DNA of 64,000 nucleotides from Colwellia chukchiensis (lineage in GTDB: Bacteria; Pseudomonadota; Gammaproteobacteria; Enterobacterales; Alteromonadaceae): assembly GCF_002104455.1 (NCBI RefSeq), contig NZ_NBOC01000005.1, positions 124,001 through 188,000 of the forward strand, read 5' to 3'. How positions within the stretch are numbered: position 1 is the stretch's first letter; each line of letters starts with the position of its first letter. Made by a program: the position numbers and the translations under genes. This document shows positions 46,646-57,325 of this stretch, in pieces. Below the pieces are notes generated by a model that worked only from the letters and a program-made list of their open reading frames with translations, was not told the origin of the DNA and ran no database searches.

Positions 46646-47907
46646 TGTCGTTATCTTTTGCTCAATTATCGCAACTGACGTGGCCGAACTGGTTACCAAT
46701 AGAAAACAAAACTGCCACTACTTTTGATCGCAGCTACCTTATTCTCGCCCTTTGTATGTATACCATAGGTTTGATAATGGTGGCGAGTTCGTCGATGCCA
46801 ATAGCGGAGCGGTTATTTGATAATCCGTTTCATTTTATTATCCGCCATATGATCTATATCGTGTTGAGTATTGCCGTGGCTGGTGTTGCTTTACATATTC
46901 CCATGAGTCGATGGCATCAATCGAGCGGTACCTTATTGTTGTTGGGTATATTTTTACTGATGGTGGTATTGGTTGTGGGTCGTAATGTTAATGGCTCGAC
47001 ACGTTGGATTGCCCTCGGACCTATTACCATTCAAGCAGCTGAGCCGGCAAAATTGTTTTTCTTCTGTTACTTATCAGCGTATTTGGTAAGACGTCGCGAC
47101 GAAGTGATGGAAAACGTTAAAGGCTTTGCCAAACCATTAGTAGTTTTTGCGGTACTTGGCGGCTTGTTACTTTTGCAACCCGACTTAGGCACCATCATCG
47201 TGATGTTTGTCACCACGTTTGGCTTATTATTTTTAGCGGGCGCTAAGCTATGGCAATTTATCGCCATTGCTGGTGTTGGGGTCAGTTTATTGTCGATGTT
47301 GGCCTATTTATCACCTTATCGTTGGGCGCGAGTTACCAGTTTTCTTGACCCATGGAAAGACCCCTTTGGTAGTGGTTATCAGCTGACGCAGTCATTGATG
47401 GCATACGGCCGTGGTGAAACCTTAGGCCAAGGACTAGGTAATAGTGTGCAAAAATTAGAGTATTTACCAGAAGCACATACTGACTTTGTGATGGCAGTTT
47501 TGGCTGAAGAGTTGGGCTTTATTGGTATTAGCGCCATTTTAATACTCAGCATGACTTTAGTGATTAAAGCGCTACTACTCGGCAAAAAAGCGGTTAAGCA
47601 AGAAAAGTACTTTGAAGGTTTTTTTGCTTATGCCATCGGCATTTGGTTTTGCTTTCAAGCCGCGGTAAATATTGGCGCCAGTGCCGGTATTGTACCCACC
47701 AAAGGGTTAACCATGCCCTTGATCAGTTATGGTGGCAGCTCAATGATTATTATGACCCTAGCCGTGGTTATTTTAATTCGCATTGATCACGAAATACGCT
47801 TGCAAAGTATGCAAGCGACCAGTCGCCTGTCGGCGGTGAATAAAAGTAACAAAAAGACTAAAAGTAAAGTGAAAAAAACAAAGTTAAACGAGGGTGATAA
47901 TGACTGA
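46645..47907 (+). CDS. ftsW: Septal peptidoglycan glycosyltransferase FtsW
   Basis: A 420-residue SEDS-family polymerase with about ten helices. Family strings are STRWIALGPITIQAAEPAK, LLLQPDLGTIIVM, PFGSGYQLTQSLMAYGRG and the LPEAHTDFVMAVLAEELGF loop that holds the catalytic aspartate region. With FtsI it makes septal glycan. The C-terminal tail is lysine-rich. It overlaps murG by eight bases. Confidence 0.97.
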   Translation: MSLSFAQLSQLTWPNWLPIENKTATTFDRSYLILALCMYTIGLIMVASSSMPIAERLFDNPFHFIIRHMIYIVLSIAVAGVALHIPMSRWHQSSGTLLLLGIFLLMVVLVVGRNVNGSTRWIALGPITIQAAEPAKLFFFCYLSAYLVRRRDEVMENVKGFAKPLVVFAVLGGLLLLQPDLGTIIVMFVTTFGLLFLAGAKLWQFIAIAGVGVSLLSMLAYLSPYRWARVTSFLDPWKDPFGSGYQLTQSLMAYGRGETLGQGLGNSVQKLEYLPEAHTDFVMAVLAEELGFIGISAILILSMTLVIKALLLGKKAVKQEKYFEGFFAYAIGIWFCFQAAVNIGASAGIVPTKGLTMPLISYGGSSMIIMTLAVVILIRIDHEIRLQSMQATSRLSAVNKSNKKTKSKVKKTKLNEGDND

Positions 47908-49006
47908 AGAACTAAGTCATGACGTAAAGCGCCCAACATTGTTAGTAATGGCGGGTGGCACAGGTGGTCATATCTTTCCGGGTATTGCGGTTGCGGATGC
48001 GTTAAGCCAGCAAGGCTGGAACATACATTGGCTGGGCACTGCTGAGCGCATGGAAGCCGAAATAGTGCCGAAAAGTGGCTACCCAATTTCGTTTATCAAT
48101 ATCAGTGGTATTCGTAATAAAGGTTGGCAAACTTGGCTAAAAACGCCTTTTAAAGTCATGCAGTCGATTCTGCAGTCGGTGCGTATTCTGCGAGAGGTTA
48201 AGCCGGATGTGGTGTTAGGCATGGGCGGTTACGCTAGTGCGCCAGGCGGTGTCGCCGCTTGGTTATTGAGTATTCCTTTAGTGTTACATGAGCAAAATGC
48301 GGTTGCGGGTATGAGCAATCGATTTCTGTCGCACTTGGCCAGTAAAACCTTAAGTGCCTTTCCTGGTGCGTTTAGCAAAAGAGTAACGCCCGAAGTGGTG
48401 GGTAACCCGCTGCGTAGTGATATTATTGCCATCAAAAATGTGATTCCAGAACAACCGGCTACTAGTAAAAAAGTGCTGGTTGTTGGCGGTAGCTTAGGGG
48501 CGAAAATATTGAATGATGTTGTGCCACAAGCCATGAAGCAAATTAAAGTGCAAAGTATTGATGTATGGCATCAAACCGGTGCGGGTAATGAGCAAGCTGT
48601 GCTGAAAAGCTATCAAGATTATGGTTTGCCAGAAGACAAGGTGAAAGTGACAGAGTTTATTGACGACATGGCCTCTGCTTATCAATGGGCAGATGTCGTG
48701 ATTTGCCGCGCCGGCGCGTTAACGGTTTCTGAATTAGCCATGGCGGCAAAGCCAGCGATATTTGTACCGCTACCTCATGCGGTAGATGACCATCAAACCC
48801 GTAATGCCATGTACCTTGTTGAGTGCGGTGCAGCAAAACTGATTGCCCAACAAGAGTTCAACGGAACCACCTTAGGGCAAACACTAAACAGCCTTTTTAT
48901 TTCAGATAAAGTCGTGCAACAGATGTCAAAGGCGGCACATAATGCCGCGCATGCCGACGCCACCAAGCGTGTAGCTGCGGTTTGTATTGAGGCGGCACAA
49001 GTATGA
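47900..49006 (+). CDS. murG: Lipid II synthase MurG
   Basis: A 368-residue membrane-associated GT-B glycosyltransferase transferring GlcNAc to lipid I. The opening [19 protein letters not shown] and the second-lobe donor site [22 protein letters not shown]-like segment and [14 protein letters not shown] are diagnostic. ATG 47900 has GAGGG five bases upstream; a GTG at 47894 is in frame but less likely. Confidence 0.97.
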   Translation: MTEELSHDVKRPTLLVMAGGTGGHIFPGIAVADALSQQGWNIHWLGTAERMEAEIVPKSGYPISFINISGIRNKGWQTWLKTPFKVMQSILQSVRILREVKPDVVLGMGGYASAPGGVAAWLLSIPLVLHEQNAVAGMSNRFLSHLASKTLSAFPGAFSKRVTPEVVGNPLRSDIIAIKNVIPEQPATSKKVLVVGGSLGAKILNDVVPQAMKQIKVQSIDVWHQTGAGNEQAVLKSYQDYGLPEDKVKVTEFIDDMASAYQWADVVICRAGALTVSELAMAAKPAIFVPLPHAVDDHQTRNAMYLVECGAAKLIAQQEFNGTTLGQTLNSLFISDKVVQQMSKAAHNAAHADATKRVAAVCIEAAQV

Positions 49007-50475
49007 GTAAAGATATGAGTAAAACAAGCAATAGCACAGCGCGCTTAACAAGTGCCAATCATAGCGTGCCAGAAATGCGCCGCGTTAAGACTATCCATTT
49101 TGTTGGTATTGGTGGCGCGGGTATGGGCGGTATTGCTGAGGTGCTACTCAATGAAGGTTACCATATTACTGGCTCCGACATTGGTGAGAACCAAGTGGTG
49201 AAAAGGCTGAGAAAACTGGGCGCAAAAATTACCCTTGGTCACCATAAAGACAATGTTATTAATGCTAGCGTTATTGTGGTTTCAACTGCGATTAATGTCG
49301 ATAACCCAGAGCTAATTGCCGCAACTGAGATGCGAATTCCTGTAGTGCGCCGCGCCGAAATGTTAGCCGAATTAATGCGTTTTCGTCATGGTATTGCCGT
49401 TGCCGGTACGCATGGCAAAACCACCACCACTAGCTTAATTGCCAGTATCTTTGCCCAAGCAAATTTAGATCCCACGTTTGTTATTGGTGGCTTATTAAAT
49501 AGCGCAGGTGCTAATGCGCGTTTAGGTAGTAGTCGTTACCTAATCGCAGAAGCCGATGAAAGTGATGCGTCGTTTTTGCATTTGCAGCCTATGGTTTCTG
49601 TCATCACTAATATTGATGAAGATCATATGGATACTTATCAAGGCGATATTGAAAAGCTCAAAGATACCTATATTGAGTTTTTGCACAATTTACCCTTTTA
49701 TGGGTTAGCCGTTGTTTGTCTAGACAACCCTATCGTGCGAGAAATATTGCCGCGTATTGGACGACAAGTTATCACCTATGGTTTTACCGAAGATGCGGAT
49801 ATTCGAGCCACGCAATATCAACAAGCAGCAGGCATGAGTTCATTTGTGGTTGAACGCGAAGGCAGCTCGCCGCTGGCCATTAGCGTTAACTTACCCGGCA
49901 AGCATAACGTGTTAAATGCGCTAGCCGGTGTTGCGGTTGCGATTGATGAAGGAGTGGCTGATAACGCTATTCAAGATGCCTTGAAAAATTTTGCGGGTAT
50001 TGGTCGACGCTTTGAAAAATTAGCCACACTCAGCACAGATAAAGGCAGTATGTTGTTAGTCGATGATTACGGCCATCACCCAACAGAAGTTAAAGCCACT
50101 ATTGATGCCATGCGCAATGGTTGGCCAAACAAGCGACTAATCATGGTATTTCAGCCTCATCGCTATTCCCGTACTAAAGATCTTTATGAAGACTTTGTCG
50201 AAGTACTCTCTGAGGTTGATAGTTTATTTTTACTTGATGTTTACGCCGCAGGTGAAGCGGCTATTGCCAATGCAGATAGCAAAAGCCTAGCACGCAGTAT
50301 TCGCTTACGCGGTCAAATAGAGCCAATCTATGTCAGTGACAGTGACAAGTTAGCGGAGCTGATGGCTGCACAATTGCGTGATGGCGATATGGTTATCACC
50401 CAAGGTGCTGGCAATATCGGCGCTATTGCCCAGCAATTAATGCACAATGAAAACTTAACGGTGGTGCAGCCATGA
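49003..50475 (+). CDS. murC: UDP-MurNAc:L-alanine ligase MurC
   Basis: A 490-residue Mur ligase starting the stem peptide. The UDP-binding [19 protein letters not shown], the ATP loop [30 protein letters not shown] and the C-terminal [18 protein letters not shown] are intact. A second ATG at 49015 is possible, but the first couples with the murG stop by a four-base overlap. No murB lies next to it. Confidence 0.97.
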   Translation: MSKDMSKTSNSTARLTSANHSVPEMRRVKTIHFVGIGGAGMGGIAEVLLNEGYHITGSDIGENQVVKRLRKLGAKITLGHHKDNVINASVIVVSTAINVDNPELIAATEMRIPVVRRAEMLAELMRFRHGIAVAGTHGKTTTTSLIASIFAQANLDPTFVIGGLLNSAGANARLGSSRYLIAEADESDASFLHLQPMVSVITNIDEDHMDTYQGDIEKLKDTYIEFLHNLPFYGLAVVCLDNPIVREILPRIGRQVITYGFTEDADIRATQYQQAAGMSSFVVEREGSSPLAISVNLPGKHNVLNALAGVAVAIDEGVADNAIQDALKNFAGIGRRFEKLATLSTDKGSMLLVDDYGHHPTEVKATIDAMRNGWPNKRLIMVFQPHRYSRTKDLYEDFVEVLSEVDSLFLLDVYAAGEAAIANADSKSLARSIRLRGQIEPIYVSDSDKLAELMAAQLRDGDMVITQGAGNIGAIAQQLMHNENLTVVQP

Positions 50476-51407
50476 AGCCATTATTGCAGCAAAAATTAGC
50501 CGTTTTGTATGGGGGAACGTCGGCAGAACGGGCGGTATCGCTTAATTCTGGTCAAGCGATCGCAAAAGGCTTAGCAAGTGCAGGCTTTAACGTACAACTT
50601 ATTGACACCAAAGATTATTGTTTAAGTGATTTAGCTAAGTTGGATATCGATCGAGTCTTTATAGCCTTGCATGGTCGTGGCGGTGAAGACGGCTGTGTGC
50701 AAGGCGCCTTGCAATACATGAATATTCCTTATACTGGCTCAGATGTTTTAGGCTCGGCCTTGTCGATGGATAAAATACGCAGTAAGCAAGTGTTCCAAGC
50801 ACTCGGTTTGCCTACCGCAGCGTTTGCCATTGTTAACAAGGCAGAATACCAAATTGCCGATGCTGCTAAGGTCTTAGAAAAGCTTGGCAATGTGGTGATG
50901 GTAAAGCCCGCCAATGAAGGCTCTAGCATAGGGATGTCAAAGGCCAATAATGCGCAAGAATTGCACCAAGCTTTGATGGCGGCGTTTCATTATGATCAAC
51001 AAGTATTGGTTGAAGCCTGGATACAAGGTCCAGAGTATACGGTGGCCATCTTAGGGCAAACACCACTGCCCGCGATACACATGCAAACGCCGCACGACTT
51101 TTATGACTATGACGCAAAATACCAGTCAAATAGCACGCAATATCATTGTCCATGTGGTTTATCGGCCGCTGATGAAGCCGAGTTACAAAATATTGCGTTA
51201 AAAGCCTTTAATGCCACCGGCGCAAAAGGTTGGGGCCGAGTTGATGTGATGCGCAATAATCAAGGGCAGTGGCAACTGTTAGAGGTCAATACGGTTCCCG
51301 GCATGACAGAAACCTCGTTAGTGCCTAAAGCGGCTAAAGTGTATGGCTTAAGCTTTAGCGAGTTAGTCACTAAAATAGTGGCCATCAGTGTTGAGGGTAG
51401 CGAGTAA
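50472..51407 (+). CDS. ddl: D-alanine:D-alanine ligase
   Basis: A 311-residue ATP-grasp enzyme supplying D-Ala-D-Ala to MurF. Conserved strings are [47 protein letters not shown] and [20 protein letters not shown], the last carrying metal-binding residues. The length fits the DdlB type that lives in dcw clusters. It overlaps murC by four bases. Confidence 0.96.
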   Translation: MKPLLQQKLAVLYGGTSAERAVSLNSGQAIAKGLASAGFNVQLIDTKDYCLSDLAKLDIDRVFIALHGRGGEDGCVQGALQYMNIPYTGSDVLGSALSMDKIRSKQVFQALGLPTAAFAIVNKAEYQIADAAKVLEKLGNVVMVKPANEGSSIGMSKANNAQELHQALMAAFHYDQQVLVEAWIQGPEYTVAILGQTPLPAIHMQTPHDFYDYDAKYQSNSTQYHCPCGLSAADEAELQNIALKAFNATGAKGWGRVDVMRNNQGQWQLLEVNTVPGMTETSLVPKAAKVYGLSFSELVTKIVAISVEGSE

Positions 51408-51410
51408 GTG

Positions 51411-52190
51411 ATGACAACGGCAACAGCAAAACAGCTTTCTCTAGCACAGGAAAGTGAAAAACTACATTGGTCATTTTGGCTAGGTGTCGCGTTTTTTGTT
51501 GCAGTTATTGTTGGCATATTATCGTTTAGCATATTTTTGAACAAACGTTTAAGTGCAGAAGAGTCGGCACCGGTAACCTCGATTAGCATCGCAGGAGAAA
51601 TGCCTTACACCACACGTGTAGATATTGAGCAGGCAATCGAAAAAGTAAACTTAGGAAATTTTTTCCATTTAGATGTTAACGACGTACAGCAAAAAGTGGC
51701 GAAATTACCTTGGGTATATTCAGTATCTGTGCGTAAAAAGTGGCCAGACGAGCTAAAGATTTATGTGGTGGACCAAACACCGATTGCTCATTGGAATGGT
51801 GACTTTTTACTGAATAAAAATGGCAAAGCGTTTCAGGCCGATAGCAAACGTTTAACGGAAAAGCTGCCAGCATTTTTTGGTCCAGAAGGTAGTGAGCAAA
51901 TAGCACTGGAAAATTATATAAATTTCAATAAGCTATTGGGCTTTAGTGCCCTTGCTATTCATGAGCTTGTACTAACCGAGCGATTTGCATGGCAATTGCT
52001 ACTAAACGACGGCGTTAGTCTTAATTTAGGGCGGGATAATCGGGTAGAGCGCTTACAACGCTTTATGGACGTTTATCCAGAAATTAAATTACATAAAAAA
52101 CAGGATCAACAAGTTGATTATGTTGATCTGAGATACGATACCGGTTTAGCCGTTGGTTGGAAAACCGCGGACAATAAAGAAAGAGTTTAA
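51411..52190 (+). CDS. ftsQ: Cell division protein FtsQ
   Basis: A 259-residue bitopic protein. A cytoplasmic N-terminus precedes one membrane helix (about residues 23-43, FWLGVAFFVAVIVGILSFSI). A periplasmic POTRA domain follows (about 55-125, ISIAGEMPYTTRVDIEQAI, LPWVYSVSVRKKWPDELKIYV), then the beta domain that recruits FtsB/FtsL. The start could also be the GTG immediately before the ATG. It abuts ddl with no spacer to speak of. Confidence 0.94.
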   Translation: MTTATAKQLSLAQESEKLHWSFWLGVAFFVAVIVGILSFSIFLNKRLSAEESAPVTSISIAGEMPYTTRVDIEQAIEKVNLGNFFHLDVNDVQQKVAKLPWVYSVSVRKKWPDELKIYVVDQTPIAHWNGDFLLNKNGKAFQADSKRLTEKLPAFFGPEGSEQIALENYINFNKLLGFSALAIHELVLTERFAWQLLLNDGVSLNLGRDNRVERLQRFMDVYPEIKLHKKQDQQVDYVDLRYDTGLAVGWKTADNKERV

Positions 52191-52195
52191 CCTGA

Positions 52196-53431
52196 ATGTC
52201 AAAATTAGCGGAAAGAAACTTAGTTGTTGGCTTAGATATTGGAACTTCAAAAATTTCAGTAGCAGTTGGCGAGATCACGCCTGATAACCAGCTTAGTATC
52301 GTTGGGGTTGGCAATCAGCCGTCACGAGGCATGGATAAAGGTGGCGTTAATGATCTGAATTTAGTTATTCAGTCCATTCAGCGAGCCATTAACGAAGCAG
52401 AGCTTATGGCAGATTGTCATATTACCTCGGTTTATCTTGGTATTTCGGGTAAGCATATCAGCTGTCAAAATGAAAATGGCATGGTGCCAATTAATGACAA
52501 AGAAGTTATGCAGGATGATGTTGATAATGTCATCCATACCGCACGTTCAGTGCCGATTTCTGCAGAGCGCAGAATGCTGCATGTGTTGCCACAAGAGTAC
52601 AGTATTGATTGCCAAGATGGCATTAAAAGCCCAATTGGTATGTCAGGGGTGCGCATGGAAGCCAAAGTGCACATAGTAACTTGTGCTAATGATATGGCAA
52701 AAAATATTGTTAAATGTGTAGAGCGTTGCGACTTAAAAGCGGATCAATTAATTTTTTCTGCCTTGGCATCGAGCTACGCCATATTAACCGATGATGAAAA
52801 AGAGCTAGGTATTTGCGTGGTTGATATGGGCGCAGGCACTATGGATATCGCCGTGTTTACTGGTGGCGCGTTACGACATACCGCGGTGATACCGGTAGCC
52901 GGTAATCAAGTGACCAGTGATATCGCGAAAATTTTCCGTACGCCATTAAGTCATGCAGAAGATATTAAAGTGCAATACGCCTGTGCGTTACGTCAAATGG
53001 TCAGTATGGAAGAAAACATCGAAGTGCCCAGTGTTGGCGGTCGACCAGCACGCTCTATGTCACGTCACACACTTGCAGAAGTGGTTGAGCCGAGATACCA
53101 AGAATTATTTGAGCTCATCCAAGAAGAACTGCGCGAAAGCGGTTTAGAAGATCAAATTGCGGCTGGTTATGTCTTGACCGGTGGCACGGCAAAAATGGAA
53201 GGGGTAGTGGAATTTGCTGAAGAAGTCTTTCAAATGCCAGCGCGTCTTGCGCAGCCAGCAGACGTTTGTGGCTTGAAAGAGTATGTTAACGATCCCAGTT
53301 ATGCGACCGTTGTTGGTCTATTGCACTATGGCATGCAAGCAAATCAACAACAAAGTCATGAGCAAAAGAAAAGTGAGTCAGTCGCTAGTATCGGCTCGAG
53401 AATACTCGCTTGGTTTAAAGGTGAATTTTAG
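52196..53431 (+). CDS. ftsA: Cell division protein FtsA
   Basis: A 411-residue actin-like protein that anchors FtsZ. The nucleotide-binding phosphate loop VVGLDIGTSKISVAVG, the 1C subdomain (about residues 85-165), VVDMGAGTMDIAVFTGGAL and VLTGGTAKMEG are visible. The C-terminal amphipathic membrane-targeting helix is SIGSRILAWFKGEF. It starts five bases after ftsQ and lies 75 bases before ftsZ. Confidence 0.97.
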   Translation: MSKLAERNLVVGLDIGTSKISVAVGEITPDNQLSIVGVGNQPSRGMDKGGVNDLNLVIQSIQRAINEAELMADCHITSVYLGISGKHISCQNENGMVPINDKEVMQDDVDNVIHTARSVPISAERRMLHVLPQEYSIDCQDGIKSPIGMSGVRMEAKVHIVTCANDMAKNIVKCVERCDLKADQLIFSALASSYAILTDDEKELGICVVDMGAGTMDIAVFTGGALRHTAVIPVAGNQVTSDIAKIFRTPLSHAEDIKVQYACALRQMVSMEENIEVPSVGGRPARSMSRHTLAEVVEPRYQELFELIQEELRESGLEDQIAAGYVLTGGTAKMEGVVEFAEEVFQMPARLAQPADVCGLKEYVNDPSYATVVGLLHYGMQANQQQSHEQKKSESVASIGSRILAWFKGEF

Positions 53432-53506
53432 ATTGTCAGTTGGTTGACTATTTAAAAGGGTAAAGAGTTTTGGTGGAACAAAACGTTTAAAATCGGAGAT
53501 AAAAAA

Positions 53507-54676
53507 ATGTTTGAATTAATGGAAGATCATAACGCAGAAGCAGTTATCAAAGTGATAGGTGTTGGTGGTGGTGGCGGTAACGCTGTTGAGCATATGGTAT
53601 TACAAACCATAGAAGGTGTTGAATTTATAACGGCCAACACCGACTCACAAGCACTACGCAATTCGGCTGCCAATGTGACATTACAACTAGGTCATGATGT
53701 CACTAAAGGTCTTGGTGCTGGCGCTAACCCAGAAATTGGGCGTCGTAGTGCTGAAGAAGACAGAGAAACCATCAAAGAAACCCTACAAGGTGCCGACATG
53801 GTCTTTATTGCCGCTGGTATGGGCGGTGGTACAGGTACAGGTGCGGCACCCGTGGTAGCTGAAATTGCCAAAGAAATGGGCATATTAACCGTTGCGGTCG
53901 TAACTAAGCCGTTTCCGTTTGAAGGCAAAAAACGCATGAACTATGCCGATCAAGGGATAGAGTTTTTGGCGAAAAACGTCGATTCGTTAATTACCATTCC
54001 TAATGAAAAACTGCTGAAAGTATTAGGTCCAGGGACAAGTTTGCTTGATGCCTTTAAAGCCGCCAATAATGTTTTATTAGGTGCGGTCCAGGGTATTGCC
54101 GAGCTGATCACACGACCGGGTTTAATTAACGTCGATTTTGCTGATGTGAGAACCGTTATGTCAGAAATGGGGACTGCCATGATGGGCTCAGGGATCGCCT
54201 CAGGGCCAGATCGTGCTGAAGAAGCGGCCGAAGCGGCAATTTCCAGCCCATTATTAGAAGATGTCGACCTCGCAGGTGCGCGTGGTATTCTAGTGAATAT
54301 CACAGCCGGTATGGATATTAGCATTGATGAGTTTGAAACTGTTGGTAATGCCGTTAAAGCCTTTTCATCGGAAAATGCCACGGTAGTGGTCGGTGCAGTC
54401 ATTGACCCAGAAATGACCGAAGATCTGCGCGTTACTGTTGTTGCGACCGGTATTGGGGCAGAGCGTAAGCCAGATATTACCTTAGTAAATCCAGCGCCTA
54501 TTGCTGAGCCGCAAGTGGTTGGTGGAGATTATGTTGCTAGCGCACAACCAGAAGTGGCAACCAGTGCCGTGACCATGCCTGATGCAAATACCCAGGCTAA
54601 AACTCATAAAGTTGCCGCGACAGAGCTAGATGATTACTTAGATATACCGGCATTTTTGCGCAAACAGGCCGATTAA
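53507..54676 (+). CDS. ftsZ: Cell division GTPase FtsZ
   Basis: A 389-residue tubulin-like GTPase forming the Z ring. The GTP-binding tubulin signature [11 protein letters not shown], the N-terminal [15 protein letters not shown], the T7 loop [11 protein letters not shown] with its catalytic aspartate, and the C-terminal peptide [14 protein letters not shown] that binds FtsA and ZipA are complete. The variable linker is short (about residues 320-370). The 75-base gap after ftsA carries a ribosome site (GGAG) and could hold a promoter. Confidence 0.98.
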   Translation: MFELMEDHNAEAVIKVIGVGGGGGNAVEHMVLQTIEGVEFITANTDSQALRNSAANVTLQLGHDVTKGLGAGANPEIGRRSAEEDRETIKETLQGADMVFIAAGMGGGTGTGAAPVVAEIAKEMGILTVAVVTKPFPFEGKKRMNYADQGIEFLAKNVDSLITIPNEKLLKVLGPGTSLLDAFKAANNVLLGAVQGIAELITRPGLINVDFADVRTVMSEMGTAMMGSGIASGPDRAEEAAEAAISSPLLEDVDLAGARGILVNITAGMDISIDEFETVGNAVKAFSSENATVVVGAVIDPEMTEDLRVTVVATGIGAERKPDITLVNPAPIAEPQVVGGDYVASAQPEVATSAVTMPDANTQAKTHKVAATELDDYLDIPAFLRKQAD

Positions 54677-54721
54677 TTTTGGCCTAAAACTTGATTAAAT
54701 AAGATTATAAAATTAGGTTTT

Positions 54722-54750
54722 TTGATTTTATTAGGCTTTTTTGTTATATT
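54722..54750 (+). promoter_or_regulatory. Predicted promoter of lpxC
   Basis: TTGATT (54722-54727) and TATATT (54745-54750) with an ideal 17-base spacer lie in the 138-base gap between ftsZ and lpxC. Transcription would start near 54757 and give a leader of about 58 bases. Confidence 0.6.
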
Positions 54751-54814
54751 ACGCCACCGATTATTTCCGGCTGTGGCTTAATAGCGCAAAAATAAAAGCT
54801 TAAGAAGGCTATTT

Positions 54815-55732
54815 ATGATTAAACAACGTACGATAAAAGATAGTATCTCTGCCATAGGTGTAGGGTTACATAAAGGTGAAAAGGTGCAGATCACTCTCCG
54901 TCCTGCGCCTGCTAACACCGGTATTATTTTTCGCCGGGTTGACCTAGAGCCGGTTGTTGATATTCCAGCAACGCCAGAAGCGGTCGGCGAAACAACCTTG
55001 TGTACGTGTTTAGTGAACGAGCAAGGAGTTCAGATTTCCACCGTCGAACACTTGCTTGCTGCTGTGGCAGGTTTAGGTATTGATAACCTTATTGTTGAGG
55101 TTGACTCACCTGAAGTTCCAATTATGGATGGCAGTTCATTACCTTTTGTTTATTTAATCCAGTCAGTTGGCATTGAAACCTTAAACGTGGCGAAGCGTTT
55201 TTTACGCATCACTAAAGCGATTCGGGTCGAAGAAGGTGACAAGTGGGCCGAGCTTAAACCCCATGAAGGTTTTCGGGTCAACTTTGCCATTGAGTTTCAA
55301 CACCCTGTGATTGTTAATACTTGTCAAAGCATGAGTATGGACTTATCCAGTAATTCATTTATCAAAGAAATAAGCCGTGCCCGCACCTTCGGCTTTATGA
55401 AAGATATTGAGTTTTTGCGTTCTCACAATTTAGCCTTAGGTGGCAGTTTAGAGAATGCCATAGTGCTAGATGAGTTTCGCATGCTGAACAAAGACGACTT
55501 ACGCTATGATGACGAGTTTGTTAAGCATAAAATCCTCGATGCGATCGGTGATTTATATATGGGTGGTGTCAGTATTTTAGGGGAATTAAACGCCTTTAAA
55601 TCAGGGCACGCATTAAATAACATGTTATTGCGAGAAGTATTTAAGCAAGTGGACTGTTGGGAATGGGTAACTTATGAAGATACGGTTGAATCACCCATTC
55701 AATTTCAAGAACTTAATCCGTTACCGTTTTAA
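54815..55732 (+). CDS. lpxC: UDP-3-O-acyl-N-acetylglucosamine deacetylase LpxC
   Basis: A 305-residue zinc deacetylase, the committed step of lipid A synthesis and the same length as E. coli LpxC. Zinc ligands are visible in [13 protein letters not shown] (His79 region) and [11 protein letters not shown] (His and Asp), and the catalytic His lies in [12 protein letters not shown]. coli LpxC is degraded by FtsH through its C-terminal tail; the tail here ends in PLPF, so that control may differ. Confidence 0.97.
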   Translation: MIKQRTIKDSISAIGVGLHKGEKVQITLRPAPANTGIIFRRVDLEPVVDIPATPEAVGETTLCTCLVNEQGVQISTVEHLLAAVAGLGIDNLIVEVDSPEVPIMDGSSLPFVYLIQSVGIETLNVAKRFLRITKAIRVEEGDKWAELKPHEGFRVNFAIEFQHPVIVNTCQSMSMDLSSNSFIKEISRARTFGFMKDIEFLRSHNLALGGSLENAIVLDEFRMLNKDDLRYDDEFVKHKILDAIGDLYMGGVSILGELNAFKSGHALNNMLLREVFKQVDCWEWVTYEDTVESPIQFQELNPLPF

Positions 55733-55752
55733 TTTCTCTAGCATTGTTAAAT

Positions 55753-55780
55753 AAAAAACCAGTCAGTGCACTGGTTTTTT
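55753..55780. terminator. Bidirectional intrinsic terminator between lpxC and dciA
   Basis: AAAAAACCAGT and ACTGGTTTTTT form an 11-bp stem with loop CAGTGC. T-tracts on both strands suit the convergent lpxC and dciA transcripts. Confidence 0.93.
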
Positions 55781-55808
55781 TAGCGCTCAAATTTAACCTT
55801 ATGAAACA

Positions 55809-56273
55809 TTACTTTTTCAAACCGTGGGCGGCGAGTTTTTCTAGCTTTTTTCGTAAGCTCTCAGGTGCGCCTTTGGCTACTTGCATCAGTTGCTCTGCGG
55901 TTTTCGCAGAGATATTTGATTTTGCCTCTGTCGTGGTGCGCTTTTGCTCAGGTAAGCGGCTTCGTACTGGGCTGAGTTTAATTTCTATTTGATTAAATTC
56001 GTTATGGGTCAGCGCGCTGAGTTCACGACAAATATTCATGCGTTCGAACTGGAGTCGCTGTCCCCAGACCGCCGAATTAACTTCAATGACAATGGCATTA
56101 GCTTTAAAGTTGGCTATTTTCCATGCCTCGACTGGCAGGTCAGGACAAATTTGTCGTACAATGTCGGACAATTGTGTTAAAAAGTTGGTTTTTGTCGCTA
56201 TTTGTGACAAAGTGCCAGACGTTGAATGAAACAGCGCTGACATGTCTGTGGGGATTCTGGATTTTCGTGCCAT
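55809..56273 (-). CDS. dciA: DciA (DUF721) replicative helicase-loading protein
   Basis: A 154-residue DUF721 protein. The core (about residues 25-105) has the KH-like pattern LTQLSDIVRQICPDLPVEAWKIANF, VIEVNSAVWGQRLQFER and IEIKLSPVR. DciA loads the DnaB helicase in bacteria that lack DnaC/DnaI, which fits the Alteromonadales. The C-terminal tail is Lys/Ala-rich and low-complexity. AGGAG lies seven bases before the ATG. Location between lpxC and secA on the opposite strand is typical of the order. Confidence 0.88.
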   Translation of the reverse strand: MARKSRIPTDMSALFHSTSGTLSQIATKTNFLTQLSDIVRQICPDLPVEAWKIANFKANAIVIEVNSAVWGQRLQFERMNICRELSALTHNEFNQIEIKLSPVRSRLPEQKRTTTEAKSNISAKTAEQLMQVAKGAPESLRKKLEKLAAHGLKK

Positions 56274-56306
56274 GAGTCAGCTCCTGAACTAAACGATGAA
56301 AGAATT

Positions 56307-57200
56307 ATGAGTTTAACATTACTATACCGCGGAAAGAACGTTAGATTTACCATGAAGCTAAATAAGCTCCATTGGTTATCGGCATTAACCGCATTTGCAT
56401 TGATTTCAGGTTTTATCGTTCATTTATTGGTTTCAGCAGATGAAGTGCCTGCAAGCCCTGCCTATCAAGTGTCTCACTTAAACGAATTTGAACAACCTAA
56501 ACTCAATAGTCAAGTGACGGCTGTCACTATGAAATTGGCAGAATTACAAAGCCAAGTGTTACGATTAAACGCACTAGGCGATCGCTTGGCAGAAGAAGCG
56601 AGTATTCCGGAGCAAGAATTTAATTTTCAGCAAATGCCGCCCAGTGGTGGCCCTATGCAGAGTTATAACGAAAAGCCAAAAAGTTTGACCGAGTTACTCA
56701 CAGCAATTGATGCACTAGAAACGTCGCTGCAACATGAAGAAAAACAATTACAATTGCTTGAATCTGTCACGTTAGGACACCATATAGAAAATAGCCGATA
56801 TTTATCTGGTCGCCCAATTACTAAAGGTTGGTTATCGTCTTACTTTGGTGTTCGTAAAGACCCCTTTAGTGGTAAGCCGGCTTTACATAAGGGCGTTGAT
56901 TTTGCCGGCAGTGAAAACGCTGACATTATTGCAACGGCATCAGGTGTGGTGAGCTGGGCAGGTGAACGCTACGGTTATGGGCAACTGATTGAAATTAACC
57001 ATGGTGGCGGCTATAAAACACGCTACGGTCATAATAAAACGATAAAAGTAGCGGTGGGTGATGTGGTTAACAAAGGACAAGTCATAGCGAAAATGGGCAG
57101 CACGGGGCGATCGACAGGGCCACATGTTCATTATGAGATATTACGAAATAATGTCCAAATAGATCCAAAAAAGTATGTCTATCGAAAAGCAAAAAATTAG
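56307..57200 (+). CDS. M23 family peptidoglycan endopeptidase (LytM type)
   Basis: A 297-residue membrane-anchored protein. A short basic N-terminus and one membrane helix (about residues 22-43) are followed by a coiled coil (about 65-155) and the C-terminal LytM domain. The zinc ligands HxxxD (LHKGVDFAG) and HxH (GPHVHYEIL) are present, so it is probably catalytically active on cross-links. It occupies the place held by secM in E. coli, between lpxC and secA. The first ATG is preferred because family members also start with M-S-L-T; an ATG at 56352 is an alternative. Confidence 0.9.
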   Translation: MSLTLLYRGKNVRFTMKLNKLHWLSALTAFALISGFIVHLLVSADEVPASPAYQVSHLNEFEQPKLNSQVTAVTMKLAELQSQVLRLNALGDRLAEEASIPEQEFNFQQMPPSGGPMQSYNEKPKSLTELLTAIDALETSLQHEEKQLQLLESVTLGHHIENSRYLSGRPITKGWLSSYFGVRKDPFSGKPALHKGVDFAGSENADIIATASGVVSWAGERYGYGQLIEINHGGGYKTRYGHNKTIKVAVGDVVNKGQVIAKMGSTGRSTGPHVHYEILRNNVQIDPKKYVYRKAKN

Positions 57201-57218
57201 CTTTTTCTAGAATTTCTG

Positions 57219-57246
57219 TTGTGTAAAATACAGCTGCGATTACAAT
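57219..57246 (+). promoter_or_regulatory. Predicted secA promoter
   Basis: TTGTGT (57219-57224) and TACAAT (57241-57246) are spaced by 16 bases, giving a start near 57253 and a ~73-base leader. The -35 is weak. Confidence 0.4.
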
Positions 57247-57261
57247 ACTAAACAAGTTATG

Positions 57262-57289
57262 TGTTCGGTGTCACCGAACATTTTATTTT
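57262..57289 (+). terminator. Terminator-like hairpin in the secA leader
   Basis: TGTTCGG pairs with CCGAACA around a TGTCA loop, followed by TTTTATTTT. It ends 36 bases before the secA ATG. It may simply end the M23 transcript; if secA is transcribed from the promoter just upstream or by read-through, it would act as an attenuator. Confidence 0.7.
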
Positions 57290-57325
57290 CAGCGGAAGAT
57301 TTTCTTCTCAATATGGTTTAACACG

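Noticed and set aside
57201-57325. SecM-type arrest peptide before secA
   Set aside because: The gap is too short and holds a promoter-like pair and a hairpin, with no signal-peptide ORF or arrest motif.
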